Counted from the stretch's first letter, positions 42,688 through 53,482 are shown. The stretch: 64,000 bases of DNA from Paguma larvata (GCA_030068075.1 CM057844.1:17778001-17842000); one strand, 5' to 3'. Numbers and translations: made by a program. The notes: generated by a model from the letters alone, not told the origin.

Positions 42688-45600
42688 ATGAAACCTATAG
42701 ATAACACAGTGACTCTAAAGCCATATTTTTCAATATTAATGCTGAATGTAAACAGACTAAACGCTCCAATTAAAAGAAACAGGGTAACAGAATGGATTAA
42801 AAAACAAGACCCATCTATCTGCTGTCTTCAAGAGACCATTTTAGACCTGAGGACACCTTCAGATTGAAAGTGAGGGGATGGAGAACTATCTACCATGCTA
42901 CGGGAACTCAGAAGAAAGCTGGAGTAGCCACATTTATATCGGACAAACTGGACTTTAAAGTAAAAGATGTAATAAGAGATGAAGAAGGGCATTATATAAA
43001 AATCACAGGGACCATCCAGCAGGAAAAGCTAACAATTATAAATATCTACGTGCCGAATTTTGGGGCACCCAAATTTGTAAAGCAACTAATTACAAACGTA
43101 AGCAATCTTATCAATAAAAATGTGCTAATTGCAGGAGAACTTAATACCCTGCTCACAGCGCTGTATGGATCCACTAAACAGAGTCACCGTAGAAACAATG
43201 GCCCTGAACGACACATTGGAACAGATGCGCATGACAGATATCTTCAGAGCCCTTCATCCAGAAGCAAAGGAATTTACATTCTTCTCAAATGCACACGGTA
43301 CATTTTCCAATATAGACCATATTTTGGGGCACAAGGAAGTGCTGAATAAATATAAAAAAATTGAGATCATACCGTGCACACTTTCAGACCACAATGCTTT
43401 GAAACTTGAAATCAGCCACAAGAAAAAGTCTGGAAAACCCCCACAAACATGGAGGCTAAAGAACAACCTACTAAAAGATGAATGGGTCAACCAAGCAATC
43501 AGAGAAGAAAATACAACAATCCAAATGCTTTGGGATGCAGCAAAGGCAGTCCTGAGGGAAATATATTGCAGTCCAGGCCCATCTCAAGAAACAAGAAAAA
43601 TTACTAACACAAATTCTAACAGCATGCCTAAAGGAACTAGAAGAAGAACAGCTAAGACAACCCAAACCCAGCAGAAAAAGAGAAATAATGAAGATCAGGG
43701 CACAAATGAATCACATGGAAACAGAAAAAGTAGTGGAACAGACCAATGAAACCAAAAGCTGGTTCTTTGAAAAAAATAAAATTGAAAAACCTCTAGCCAG
43801 GCTCCTCAAAAAGAAAAGAGAGAGAACCCAAATCAATAAAATCACGAACGAAAATGGAGTGATTATAACCAATCCCTCAGAAATACAAGCAATCATCAGA
43901 GAATATTATGAAAAACTAAATGCCGTCGAATTGAACAACCTGGAAGAAACAGACAAATTCCTAAACAGCCACACACTACCAAAACTCAAATGGGAGGAAA
44001 TAGAAAGAAAACTTGAACAGACCCATAACTAGTGAAGAAATTGAATCAGTTATCAAAGAACTTCCAACAAATAGAAGTCCAGGACCAGATGGCTTCCCTG
44101 GGGAATTTTACCAGACATTTAAAACAGAGTTAATACCTACCCTCCTCAAGCTGTTCCAAAACATTAAAACGGAAGGAAAACTCCCGGACTCATTCTATGA
44201 AGCCAGCATCACTTTGATTCCCAAACCAGACAGAGACCCAGCAAAAAAAGAGAACTACAGGGCAATATCCTTGATGAATATGGATGCAAAAATTCTTAAC
44301 AAGATATTAGCAAATCGAATCCAACAGCATATAAAAAGAATTATTTACCATAATCAAGTAGCATTCATCCCTGAGTTGCAGGGATGGTTCAATATTTGCA
44401 AATCAATCAATGTGATACATCACATTAACAAAAGAAAAGATAAGAACCATATGATCCTGTCAATTGATGCAGAGAAAGCATTTGACGAAATACAGCACCC
44501 TTTCTTAATAAAAAACTCTCGAGAAAGTCGGGATAGAAGGAACATACCTAAACAGCATAAAAGCCATATATGAAAAGCCCACAGCTAATATCATCCTCAA
44601 TGGGGAAAAATTGAAAGCCTTCCCCCTGAGATCAGGAACACGACAGGGGTGTCCGCTCTCGCCACTGCTATTTAACATAGTGTTGGAAGTCTTAGCATCA
44701 GCAATCAGACAACAAAACAAAATAAAAGGCATCAGAAATAGGGAAGGATGAAGTCAAACTTTCACTTTTTGCAGATGACATGATACTTTACATGGAAAAC
44801 CCGACGGAATCCACCAAAAGCCTACTAGAACTGATCCATGATTTCAGCAAAGTTGCAGGGTACAAAATCAATGTACAGAAATCGGTGGCATTTCTATACA
44901 CCAACAATGAAGCAGCAGAAAAAGAAATAAAGAAGCTAATCCCTTTCACAATTGCACCAAAAACCATAAAATACTTAGGAATAAACCTAACCAAAGATGT
45001 GCAAGACCTCTACACTGAAAACTATAAAAAACTTATGAAGGAAATTGAGGAAGACACAAGGAAATGGAAAAACATCCCATGCTCATGGATTGGAAGAATA
45101 AATATCGTTAAAATGGCAATACTACCCAAAGCAATCTACACATTCAATGCAATCCCAATCAAAATTGCACCAGCATTCTTCTCAAAACTAGAGCAAACCA
45201 TCCTAAAATTTGTATGGAACCACAAAAGACCTCGAATAGCCAAAATAATACTGAAGAATAAAACCAAGGCGGGAGGCATCACAATCCCAGACTTTAACCT
45301 CTACTACAAAGCGGTAGTCATCAAGACTGTATGGTATTGGCACAAAAACAGACGCATAGACCAATGGAATAGAATAGAAAACTCAGAAATGGACCCGCAA
45401 GTATATGGCCAACTAATCTTTGACAAAGCGGGAAAGAGTACCTAATGGAAAAAAGACAGCCTATTTAACAAATGGTGCTGGGAGAACTGGACAGCAACAT
45501 GCAAAAGAATGAAACTAGACCACTTCCTTACACCACTCACAAAAATAAACTCTAAATGGATAAAGGATCTGAATGTGAGACAGGAAACCATCAAAATCCT

Positions 45601-46360
45601 AGAGGAGAAAGCAGGAAAAAACCTCTCTGACCTAAGACGCACCAATTTCTTACTTGACACGTCTCCAAAGGCAAAGGATTTAAAAGCAAAAATGAACTAT
45701 TGGGACTTCATCAAGATAAAAAGCTTCTGCACAGCAAAAGAAACAAGCAACAAAACGAATAGGCAACCAACGGAATGGGAAAAGATCATCGCAAATGACA
45801 TATCGGATAAAGGACTAGTATCTAGGATCTATAAAGAACTTACCAAACTCCACACCTGAAAAACGAATAACCCAGTGAAGAAATGAGCAGAAGATATGAA
45901 TAGACAATTCTCCAAAGAAGACATCCAGATGGCAAACAGACACATGAAACGATGCTCAAAATCACTCATCATCAGGGAAATACAAATCAAAACCACACTG
46001 AGATACCACCTCACACCAGTCAGAGTGGCTAAAATGAACAAATCAGGAAACTATAGATGCTGGCGAGGATATGGAGAAACAGGCACCCTCTTGCACTGTT
46101 GGTGGGAATGCAAACTGGTGCAGCCACTCTGGAGAACTGTGTGGAGGTTCATCAAAAAATTGAAAATAGAACTACCCTATGACTCAGCAATAGCACTGTT
46201 AGGAATCTCCCCAAGAGACACAGGAGTGCTGATGCATAAGGGCATGTGTACCCCGATGTTCATAGCAGCACTGTCAACAATAGCCAAATCATGGAAAGAG
46301 ACTATGTGTCCAGCAACAGATGAATGGATAAAGAAGATGTGGTATATATATACAATGTAA
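42688..46360 (+). pseudogene. L1-E ORF2 (endonuclease-reverse transcriptase), broken into several frames
   Basis: ORF2p nicks target DNA and reverse transcribes L1 RNA. It starts MKPIDNTVTLKPYFS, 47 bases after ORF1. The endonuclease domain (about 42688-43390) keeps the LNVNRLN and CCLQET metal-site region. RT begins near 44013 ([25 protein letters not shown]) and continues with [20 protein letters not shown]. The catalytic motif FADDM (44768-44782) is intact. At least five phase changes lie between 42860 and 44780, and stops occur at about 45443 and 45857. The C-terminal cysteine motif reads [18 protein letters not shown], with one cysteine replaced by tyrosine. Non-functional. Confidence 0.93.
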
Positions 46361-46745
46361 TACTATGCAGCAATGAGAAAGGATGAAATCTGGCCATGTG
46401 TGGCAACATGGATGGAACTGGAAGATATTATGCTGAGTGAAATAAGTGAGGCAGAGAAAGACAGATGCCATATGTTCCCACGCATAGGTAGGCTTTGGGA
46501 GACCTAGCAGAAAACTAGGGGGGAGGGGAAGTGGGGAAGGAAGGGGGAAAAAAGGCACAGAGAGGAAGGAAGACATGACATAAGAGACTCTGAAAGACTA
46601 AGAACAAACTGAGGAGAGAGAGGGGTTGTGGGAGGGGGGAGAGTGGGTGATGGGCACAGAGGAGGGCACTTGTTGGCTTGAACACTGGGTGTCATTTGGA
46701 AACCAATTTGACAATAAATTATTTAAAAAATATATTTAAAAAAAA
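46361..46745 (+). mobile_element. L1-E 3'UTR, poly(A) signal and first tail
   Basis: Short felid L1 3'UTR with ACATGGATGGAACTGGAAG, CACGCATAGGTAGGCTTTGGGAG and a G-rich block, then AATAAA at 46713-46718 and an A-rich run to 46745. The same 3'UTR ends L1-D at 35524. Confidence 0.92.
46622..46647 (+). other. Predicted G-quadruplex in L1-E 3'UTR
   Basis: G4, loop TTGT, G3, loop A, G6, loop AGAGT, G3. G-quadruplex motifs are a recurrent feature of mammalian L1 3'UTRs. L1-D has lost the run lengths at the same place. Confidence 0.65.
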
Positions 46746-46882
46746 GAAATTCAAATGTTCAAAACACCTAGAAATTATGCATATGATATTTTATACATCT
46801 CTAATAGCTAAAGAATAAAATATTAAAGTATAATAGCAAAAAATAATAATAATAATAAAATTGATAAATAAATAAATAAATA
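46746..46882 (+). mobile_element. Putative L1-E 3' transduction with second poly(A) signal and tail
   Basis: About 92 bases of non-L1 sequence (46746-46837) follow the first tail and contain AATAAA at 46814-46819. About 20 bases later an A-rich tail begins (AATAAT and AAAT repeats, 46838-46882), directly followed by the right target duplication. The segment therefore lies inside the insertion. This is the layout of an L1 transcript that read through its own signal and was polyadenylated downstream. Confidence 0.75.
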
Positions 46883-46898
46883 AAAACTTATCTCTGAA
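46883..46898. repeat. Target-site duplication of L1-E, right copy
   Basis: AAAACTTATCTCTGAA, 15 of 16 identical to 41537-41552. Confidence 0.92.
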
Positions 46899-46990
46899 AT
46901 CCGGGTGGCAAATACAAGATGTGTGTTATATTATTTTCTATATTTTTCAGGAGGTCTAAAACATTTAATACTTTATCATTAAAAATCTAA
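46899..46990 (+). mobile_element. Old L1 (L1M-type), right part
   Basis: ATCCGGGTGGCAAATAC, GTGTTATATTATTTTCTATATTTTTCAGGAGGTCTAAAACATT match the 3' terminal blocks of old L1s and continue the copy broken at 41536. Confidence 0.65.
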
Positions 46991-47654
46991 GCAGTACATA
47001 CATATGGCTTATACTGCATAATTAAAATTACAATGTATAAAAAGGAACATGCACATAAAAATAGAACAAAATGGTATATATAATAGTGCTATTAATGAGG
47101 TGAAATGATTGATTAAATTTTCTTCTCTTGTCTCTCTTACCCCAATTTTTTTATTGTGCATATATTACCTCTAATTTGTAAACAGATATCCATTTGACTA
47201 TAAAATTTAAGTAGCAGATTTGCTTATCTTTTAAAGATGAAATTTTGTCTTTTCAAACAGATAAAATAAATGACTCATACCGCTTTTGAGACTACACATT
47301 AGTAACGAATGCCTTTATATTTAGCATTGTAAATATTGAATTCAGTAGTTACAATTAACTTCAATGAGTCAGTGTTTATTTACACAGTCAAGCCGCCACT
47401 TCTAAAATAGTTTTAGCTGCCATTTAAAAAAGAAATGTTATTGCAAGTTTCGGTCATCACATGTTCTTTTTTTTTCAAGTCATTGCATCGCTCCTTAGCT
47501 TGTCAGTTTTAAGTAATACCCAACTTGAGGCTGTATCAGACTGGAATAGCCTTCATATTGGCCAACGAACAACTGAGAACATGCACTTTATGAATAAATA
47601 TAAAATGACTGGCTTTTATAAAGGCTAACGAATATCCTGGTACATATTTATAAT
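46991..47654. other. Unassigned AT-rich DNA
   Basis: Nothing recognised. Confidence 0.5.
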
Positions 47655-47790
47655 GTCAGCACTAGAAGGTAGCTTGGGAATTAGCTCATTTAACCCTACT
47701 GTCTTAAGGGAGAAGTGACATGCAAAGAGATTAAGGGGTTAATGTCACATAATTTAGTAGTGGCAGAGCCACCACCACATCCTGGGTGTG
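47655..47790 (-). repeat. MIR-family fragment
   Basis: CAGCACTAGAAGGTAGCTTGGGAATTAGCTC...GAAGTGACATGCAAAGAGATTAAGGGGTTAATGTCACATAATTTAGTAGTGGCAGAGCC follows the antisense MIR-type order (elements with 'agtggcagagcc' near the end). Confidence 0.6.
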
Positions 47791-48154
47791 TGACCTTCTC
47801 ATGGGACTCCTGTCTAAGCCGCCAAACTGCTGGGAGAGACTTTTTGTATCCCCTCAGAGTTTTAGATGATAATGTTTCAAAAAACACTCAACTGTATCAT
47901 GTGTGAAAGCTTGGGGAATATAGAATGGAAACCATGGAGAAAGAAAGTTCACAAATTTTTAAACTGAGATTCTGTCCTCTAAATATCTTATCTGAGTTAG
48001 CATTTTTAAGTTATTGTTATAGAGCAGAAAATAACTTCTCCAGCTCAAGAGGTACTCAATCCCAGCTTCAACCATCTTTCCAAATTCCCAGCCATACATT
48101 CGCCCACTTGTGAGATTACGCTATCCTTCCTCCCTCTCTTTCTTCCTTCCTTTG
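47791..48154. other. Unassigned DNA
   Basis: Nothing recognised; a short CT-rich run lies at 48122-48150. Confidence 0.5.
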
Positions 48155-48260
48155 ATGGTACATACAACAAATATTTCTTGATTGCCTACTATTGTTCAGG
48201 TACACAGTGATGACCTGTATAGTCCCTACCCTCACAGAGCATAGAATCTTAAATTCTTGG
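48155..48260 (-). repeat. L2 3' end, antisense
   Basis: CAACAAATATTTCTTGATTGCCTACTATTGTTCAGGTACACAGTGATGACC...AGTCCCTACCCTCACAGAGCATAGAATCTTA matches the antisense L2 3' end. Confidence 0.7.
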
Positions 48261-48261
48261 G

Positions 48262-48435
48262 CCCAATATGCTAGCAACTAGCCATATGTGGCTATGTAAT
48301 TCAAATTAATGAAAATTAGGTAAAATTAAATTTTCAGTCCCTCGGTCACACTAGCCTCATTTCTAACACTCAGTGGCAACTGTGCAGATATAGAACATTT
48401 CCATCATTACTAAAAGTTACATTAGAAGCTGATCT
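48262..48435. mobile_element. hAT-like MITE fragment
   Basis: CAACTAGCCATATGTGGCTATGTAATTCAAATTAATGAAAATTAGG, CAGTCCCTCGGTCACACTAGCC and GTGCAGATATAGAACATTTCCATCATTACTAAAAGTTAC are recognisable blocks of a mammalian hAT MITE. Exact family not certain. Confidence 0.55.
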
Positions 48436-49264
48436 AGGAGGAGATGGAAATTAAATGATCACAGTGCATGGTATTAGTACTATGACAGGGAAGTTTAAGG
48501 AAAAGGCACGCCAAAAAAATAGTTAAAGACAGTGATAGGACTGTATCAAGGAATAAGCAGAAATGTTTATTTCATTAACTCCATCTATATTAGCACTTCT
48601 GGCTGTCTCTACAGCCTTCTCCCTTTATTCTGCCTTTTCTCAACCTTCTTCCTCTTTGTTATTTTCATGGCGGAAGCATGAAGTTCAATCCCAACAGACA
48701 AAATAAAATGCCACCTCCTCAATCCTGTCCAATCCATTTCTCAAGTCCTCTCAATGACTAAATCCACCAGCTTAACACTTGCTCATTCAAAACAAATTAC
48801 TTCCAACAAAGGTTCTAGAGGAAGCTTTTTGTCCTGTGCATGACCCCGTGGTCTCTGATGCCAAATGATCAGGTCAGGCCTGAAAAAAGGTGGAAATTTA
48901 TTAGGTTCTCAGAGGGGTGCTTCTTTGAGCTCCTATAACAATACGACAATCTCTTCTGTCTGGCTACACAGGCAATCAACTAATTATAAGATCTGTTTAC
49001 TTGCTGCTTTTTAAATATTCTAATCATCCCCCAACTGTCCTCGGAGCCAAGAGTTAACTCAAACACAGGTGCAGAAGAGCTAACACAAAGGAAAAGAAAT
49101 GATATCCAAGATCAAGTGAGAAATCAGACCCTCTATGGTTTACTTATATAATGGCTGTTGTCATGTCCATAATGGACATACCAAAGACAAACATGTGACT
49201 ACAGAAAATCCCTGCCAGTCAGATTGGGTTTGGGGAAGCCAAATGGATTGTAAAAAGAGCATTC
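48436..49264. other. Unassigned DNA
   Basis: Nothing recognised in about 830 bases. Confidence 0.45.
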
Positions 49265-49273
49265 AAAGAATAT

Positions 49274-49476
49274 ATTTTTTTAATTTTTTAATGTTTAATT
49301 ATTTTTGAGACACGGAGAGCAAGCAGAGGAGGGGCAGAGAGAGGGAGACACAATCTGTAGCAGGAGCCAGGCTCTGAGCTGTCATCACCTAGCCCAATGC
49401 GGGGCTTGAACTCATAAACTGTGAGATCATGATGTGAGCCGGATGCTCAACCGACTGAGTCACCCAGGTTCTCCTC
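49274..49476 (-). mobile_element. CAN-SINE, antisense (first of adjacent pair)
   Basis: T-rich tail, GAGACACGGAGAGCAAGC, GTAGCAGGAGCCAGGCTCTG, GATCATGATGTGAGCCGG and GAGTCACCCAGG. Preceded by AAAGAATAT (49265-49273) and followed by GAAGAATAT (49477-49485). Confidence 0.94.
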
Positions 49477-49485
49477 GAAGAATAT

Positions 49486-49690
49486 TTTTTTTAACGTTTA
49501 TTTAGTTTTGAGAGAGCGAGAGACACAGCACGGGGGAGGGGCAGAGAGAGAGGGAGACACAGAATCTGAAGCAGGCTCCAGGCTCTGAGCCATTAGCACA
49601 CAGCCTGACGCGGGACTCGAACTCACAGACCTTGAGATCATGACCTGAGCCGAAGTCGGCCGCTTAACCGACTGAGCCACCCAAGCGCCC
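49486..49690 (-). mobile_element. CAN-SINE, antisense (second of adjacent pair)
   Basis: Well-preserved copy (GAAGCAGGCTCCAGGCTCTG; GACCTGAGCCGAAGTCGGCCGC; GAGCCACCCAAGCGCCCC). A third copy of the target, AAGAATATTTTTT, follows at 49692-49704. Two independent insertions at the same L1 endonuclease site would leave exactly three target copies. Confidence 0.95.
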
Positions 49691-49783
49691 CAAGAATATT
49701 TTTTAAAGCAAGGTGAATTACAGTCATCTGGACAAAGAAGGATTGACAGGCCTTTCGAGGCATGTTTTAAATTTTTTTAAAGT

Positions 49784-50012
49784 AGGGCCGCCTAGGTGGC
49801 TCAGTTAGTTAAGGGTCTGACTCCTGATTTTGGCTCAGGTCATAATCTCATGGTTCGTGAGTTTGAGCCCCGCATCTCTCTGCTGACAGCACGGAGCCCA
49901 CTCGGGATCCTCTGTCTCCCTCTCTCTCTGGCCCTCCTCCACTTATGTATGTGCTCTCTTTCTCCCCCTCAAAATAAATAAATAAACACTTAAAAAATAA
50001 ATTTTTAAAAGC
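49784..50012 (+). mobile_element. CAN-SINE, sense, facing the antisense pair
   Basis: GGGCCGCCTAGGTGGCTCAG head, B box-like GAGTTTGAGCCCC, CT tract and AAATAAATAAATAAACACTTAAAAAATAAA tail. It lies about 90 bases from the antisense pair. Confidence 0.95.
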
Positions 50013-50553
50013 AATTAAAAAATCAATAATCATTATTTAAACTACCAAATCAATTATTTACATATAAAAGTCTTTAAAGTGTTTTCATATTTTTATATCA
50101 GGAAGATTCAGTGACATCTCACCTCATATCAATTTTACTTATACTAGTCAATTACATAGCAAATATTTCCCTTTTCTCCCACAAAGTTTAGCTTAATTCT
50201 GGTTTGTTTCTAAAGGATCACAAATTCGAAATTATTTTGACTGTTGGAAAAATTATTCTTAATATAAAGTTAGTGTTGCTCAAGGTAATTTTGACCTGAA
50301 TTTTCTCCTTTTGCCCCTTCAGATCCATTTTGCACCCTTTTCCTCTCTGCTCAGTGCCCTTGACACTGACTTCTGTGAACCGCAACAATGGGCTACTTTG
50401 CCTTCTGGTTTCCAGTTGAGTTTGGACAAAGAGAAGCACTGAACACGCAGGAGCTGCCTGGGGGGAGGAAGGGGAGAGGGAGAAAGGAAGAGAGGAGACA
50501 GAGTGAATCAGGGGACTTGCCCCCAGCTCCCACACTTCAGAGTTAGGTGGTTC
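50013..50553. other. Unassigned DNA
   Basis: A 105-codon minus frame (50218-50535) has no recognised domain. A purine-rich patch lies at 50458-50510. Confidence 0.4.
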
Positions 50554-50648
50554 TAGGTAATTTCACTGTTAGCATCTTTGCCACAAGCATTTTTTTCGCT
50601 GCATAACTCTAATTTTAACTAATTGGCTGCAAGACAATTTTGCCATAA
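50554..50648 (+). repeat. Left terminal inverted repeat of the MULE-like element
   Basis: Pairs with 51418-51512. It lacks one 15-base unit present in the right arm. Confidence 0.75.
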
Positions 50649-50799
50649 ACTATAAAAAAAAGTTGGATGACAATTTGGTTTGACAATTTGTTGATGTCAT
50701 CAACTGGTTGACAGTTTGGTTTCATTTCTCCATTGACACAATACTTCCAGTTTGATATTATGCAAATCTTAGCCCTCATAATGGTTAATATAGTGGTCC

Positions 50800-50959
50800 A
50801 GTTTTTGTTTTGTTTTGTTCTGTTCTGTTTGTTTTGTTTTAAGTAGGCTTCATGCCCAGTGTGGAGCCCAATGTGAGGCCAAACTCATGACCCTGAGATT
50901 AAGACCTGAGCTGAAATCAAGAGTTAGACACTTAACCATCTGAGTCACACAGGTGCCCC
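50800..50959 (-). mobile_element. Short-form CAN-SINE inside the MULE-like element
   Basis: A (TTTTG/TTCTG)n tail, then CAAACTCATGACCCTGAGATTAAGACC and CATCTGAGTCACACAGGTGCCCC. Flanks AGTGGTCCA / AGTGGTGTA suggest a short target duplication. Confidence 0.88.
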
Positions 50960-51417
50960 AGTGGTGTACATTTTGTACCACATTTCACACACAACTTTGG
51001 AATGTCTATCAATAGACATGTGACAATATGCCAAGAGCAAACAACAGTGTAGAAGGCTTTCATAACACAGTACAAAGCTCAGTTACAAATATACATCCTT
51101 GTATCTGGAAACTGATACCTCTCTTAATGAAGGAAGAAATTTTAGCAAATAAAGAAAAAGTGTCATGCTGAATAAGGAGACTGACAAGCAAAAAAATGTG
51201 GAATATAATGAATAAAAGACTTTTAAAACAAGTATTTAGGTAAAATCCACACCATCGAACCAGTTATTTGTACAGTATTGCCATGAATCTACACATATTT
51301 TAAATGTATCCAAATATATTTTGTATTTCTCAATAGTCTTTTTAATTTTGTTATTCAATTTTTGTGTGTCATTATGTTCTTTTTAATGAATGTCTTTGTT
51401 TTTGGTGATTTTATCTT

Positions 51418-51512
51418 TCATGGCAAAATTGCCTTATGGCCAATTAATTATGCAGCGAAAATGTTTGTAGTGAAAATGCTTACAGCAAAGATGCTTGCAG
51501 TAAAAATGCCCC
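51418..51512 (-). repeat. Right terminal inverted repeat with 15-base tandem units
   Basis: About four units of roughly GCAG[C/T][A/G]AAAATGCTT run from 51452 to 51508, giving a fortuitous KMxxxKM pattern in the + frame. Pairs with 50554-50648. Confidence 0.78.
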
Positions 51513-51529
51513 ATGTGGGCAGTGGCTGC

Positions 51530-51800
51530 CTTCCTCTGAGAAATGTCATGCCTTTGATTGGATGGTCCCTCTCCCACAACACAGCTACAATTATGGACCC
51601 TTCCTCTTCTGGTAACTTCTCCTTCCCTTGCTTAGGAGTGGTAATAACTCCCTGATGTTAATAGCCCCAAGTGCTTCAACATTCCCTATTGGTTTTCCTC
51701 AACTTCCTGTAGCTTTGCAAATAGTCTTATCATTAAACTCTCCTCAATTCCTCATTTAAGGGTGCCATCTGGTTCCTGCTGAGATGCTGATGGAAACAAG
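51530..51800 (+). mobile_element. Possible ancient LTR 3' part
   Basis: CTTCTCCTTCCCTTGCTTAGG, TTTGCAAATAGTCTTATCATTAAACTCTCCTCAATTCC and GTGCCATCTGGTTCCTGCTGAGATGCTG resemble the 3' end of an old ERVL-class LTR. Low confidence. Confidence 0.35.
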
Positions 51801-53013
51801 CCTTACTAATGATGTCTTTCTCCAAGATCTATCTGAACCTATGGAAGTGTAACTAAAGGAAGCAAACAGTCTTGGATGAGAAGAAAGCCAACCTCAGGTG
51901 TCAGATTCCTTAAAGAAGCTCACAAGCTCAATTGAAATAGATTTCCAAGAAGGCAAAGATGCTCTGTGTCTTACTCTGAGACAGTCAAGAATCAACTAAG
52001 AGAAACCAGGCACCAGTGATTTTACTTTCTGTCCCTCTTCTATTGATCTCTGGAGATGTTATTCTTCTACAGAATCATTTGGAGGCTTTAAGCAAAGGAG
52101 TAACAGGATCCTACAACATCTCCAGTGCCCTCTCTTTCCCCATGGCCCATCCCAAAATGCAACAGCTCTTTCACTTTTCCCTGGAATTTGCCACACACAT
52201 TCCTGACTCAGGGCTTTTGCACTTTCCTCATAAAGTTCAAGGACCTCATTGTTTTCATTTGCTGCTTCATCAAAAACTAGTAAAAGGGGGTGCTCTATTA
52301 GTTAATTTACCAATAAATGAATTGAATCAGTGAATGAGTGAGAATCATGTACACTGTGTGTTGAACAATGAAAAATTTTCACCACAATGGGTGTTTCTTT
52401 ACATGCTTCCAACGCTCTTCAACCTAAGGAGGTAAAATAACTACAAAAAATATTAATCACATATTAACCTATTTTTAATATGTTTAGATGGATCATCTTA
52501 TTGTTATTTTCCATCAGAATGGGTCATCAATGGTAAATTATTTGACACAACAATTTAGAAATGTGTACAAGTGTACACGTAGTTTCCTAGGTCCTGTTGT
52601 ATGACCCTTGGATTCTGAGACTACCACCTCCTGCCTTTGTGGCTGTACATTGATGGGTAGCAGTAGCTTCCTGACATTGCTAACCTATGAACTCTTTCAA
52701 CTTTCTCAGTCGGCATTTTTAGTTCTTCCAACACCTTTGTACTTAGTTTCCATATTTGATTTCTCCATTGAACAAGCAGGTATAGAATTTTTTCACTGGA
52801 CACTGAAACATAATTTTTAAAACTAGTATTTTTTTATTAGGTTAGTGATTCTGTGACTTCCTTTAACATTGGTGGTATAATAGTTTAGACACTGAGCCCA
52901 GAATCAAAAACTATAAATTCTGTTATGCTGCTCAATATTCCCCCAATGTCTGCCCACTGCTCAGTTTCAAAGCCATGTCTACTTGTTTGTTACAGCAGCT
53001 TCTGGTACCAAAA
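51801..53013. other. Unassigned DNA
   Basis: A 105-codon + frame (52016-52333) starts MILLSVPLLLISGD, signal-peptide-like by composition, but I see no domain and no homology. No repeat recognised. Confidence 0.4.
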
Positions 53014-53482
53014 TCTTTATTAATTTCCTACTACTTCTGTAGTTGCTTAAGCAAATGCATACTTAATATCATATAATTCTGCAGGACAGAAGTCTGAAAT
53101 GGGTCTCATTAGACAAAAATCAAGGTGTTAGAAGGGCTCCACTGCTTTCTGGAGGGTCTAACAACTCATTTTCTTGCTCTTTCTACCTTCTAGAGGCTTC
53201 TCACATTCCTTGGCTCATGGCTTTCGATGAGTCCTTCTCACATCACATCTCTAACCCTGACACCGCTGTCACTTCTTCTCTATTTTCCTCCTCCTTTCAC
53301 TTATAAAGAACCTTATGATTACATTGGACCCACCTGGGTAATCCAGGATTATCTCCCCATGTCAAGGTCCACAACTTAATCACTTCTGCAAAGTCAATTT
53401 TTCCATGTAAGGTAATATCTTCATAGGTTCCAGGGATTAAGATGTGGACATCTTTGGGGAAGAGGCCATTATTCTAACACAT
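53014..53482 (-). mobile_element. MaLR-type LTR (MLT1-like), antisense
   Basis: TTAATTTCCTACTACTTCTGTAG, GCAGGACAGAAGTCTGAAATGGGTCTCATTAGAC, AAAATCAAGGTGTTAG, TTCTAGAGGCTTCTCACATTCCTTGGCTCATGG, TTATGATTACATTGGACCCACCTGGGTAATCCAGGATTATCTCCCCATGTCAAGG and GATGTGGACATCTTTGGGG...CCATTATTCTAAC follow the antisense LTR throughout. Confidence 0.8.

Larger units (their letters stand above)
41553..46882 (+). mobile_element. L1-E: near-complete L1 with 3' transduction, nested in old L1
   Basis: The best-preserved L1 here. It has a natural 5' terminus, short 5'UTR, ORF1, ORF2, 3'UTR with poly(A) signal and tail, an extra 3' segment with a second signal and tail, and a target duplication of 16 bases. 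Both ORFs carry frameshifts and stops, so it is inactive. Divergence from L1-D in shared regions is low, suggesting one fairly young felid subfamily. Confidence 0.95.
50554..51512. mobile_element. MULE-type (Ricksha-like) non-autonomous DNA transposon
   Basis: The two ends are long imperfect inverted repeats. Left end order: AGCATCTTTGCC, AAGCATTTTT, TCGCTGCATAA, TAATTGGC, CAATTTTGCCAT (50570-50647). The reverse complement of the right end gives AGCATCTTTGCT, AAGCATTTTC, TCGCTGCATAA, TTAATTGGCC, CAATTTTGCCAT, in the same order. Total arm length is about 95 bases. The interior (about 770 bases without the SINE) shows no transposase frame. Long TIRs with subterminal repeats suggest a MuDR/MULE element; the name Ricksha is from memory. 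I could not identify the 8-10 base TSD. Confidence 0.7.

Noticed and set aside
52016..52333. 105-codon frame with a signal-peptide-like start
   Set aside because: No domain, no splice or promoter context and no second exon candidate. An N-terminal hydrophobic run of this length occurs often by chance.
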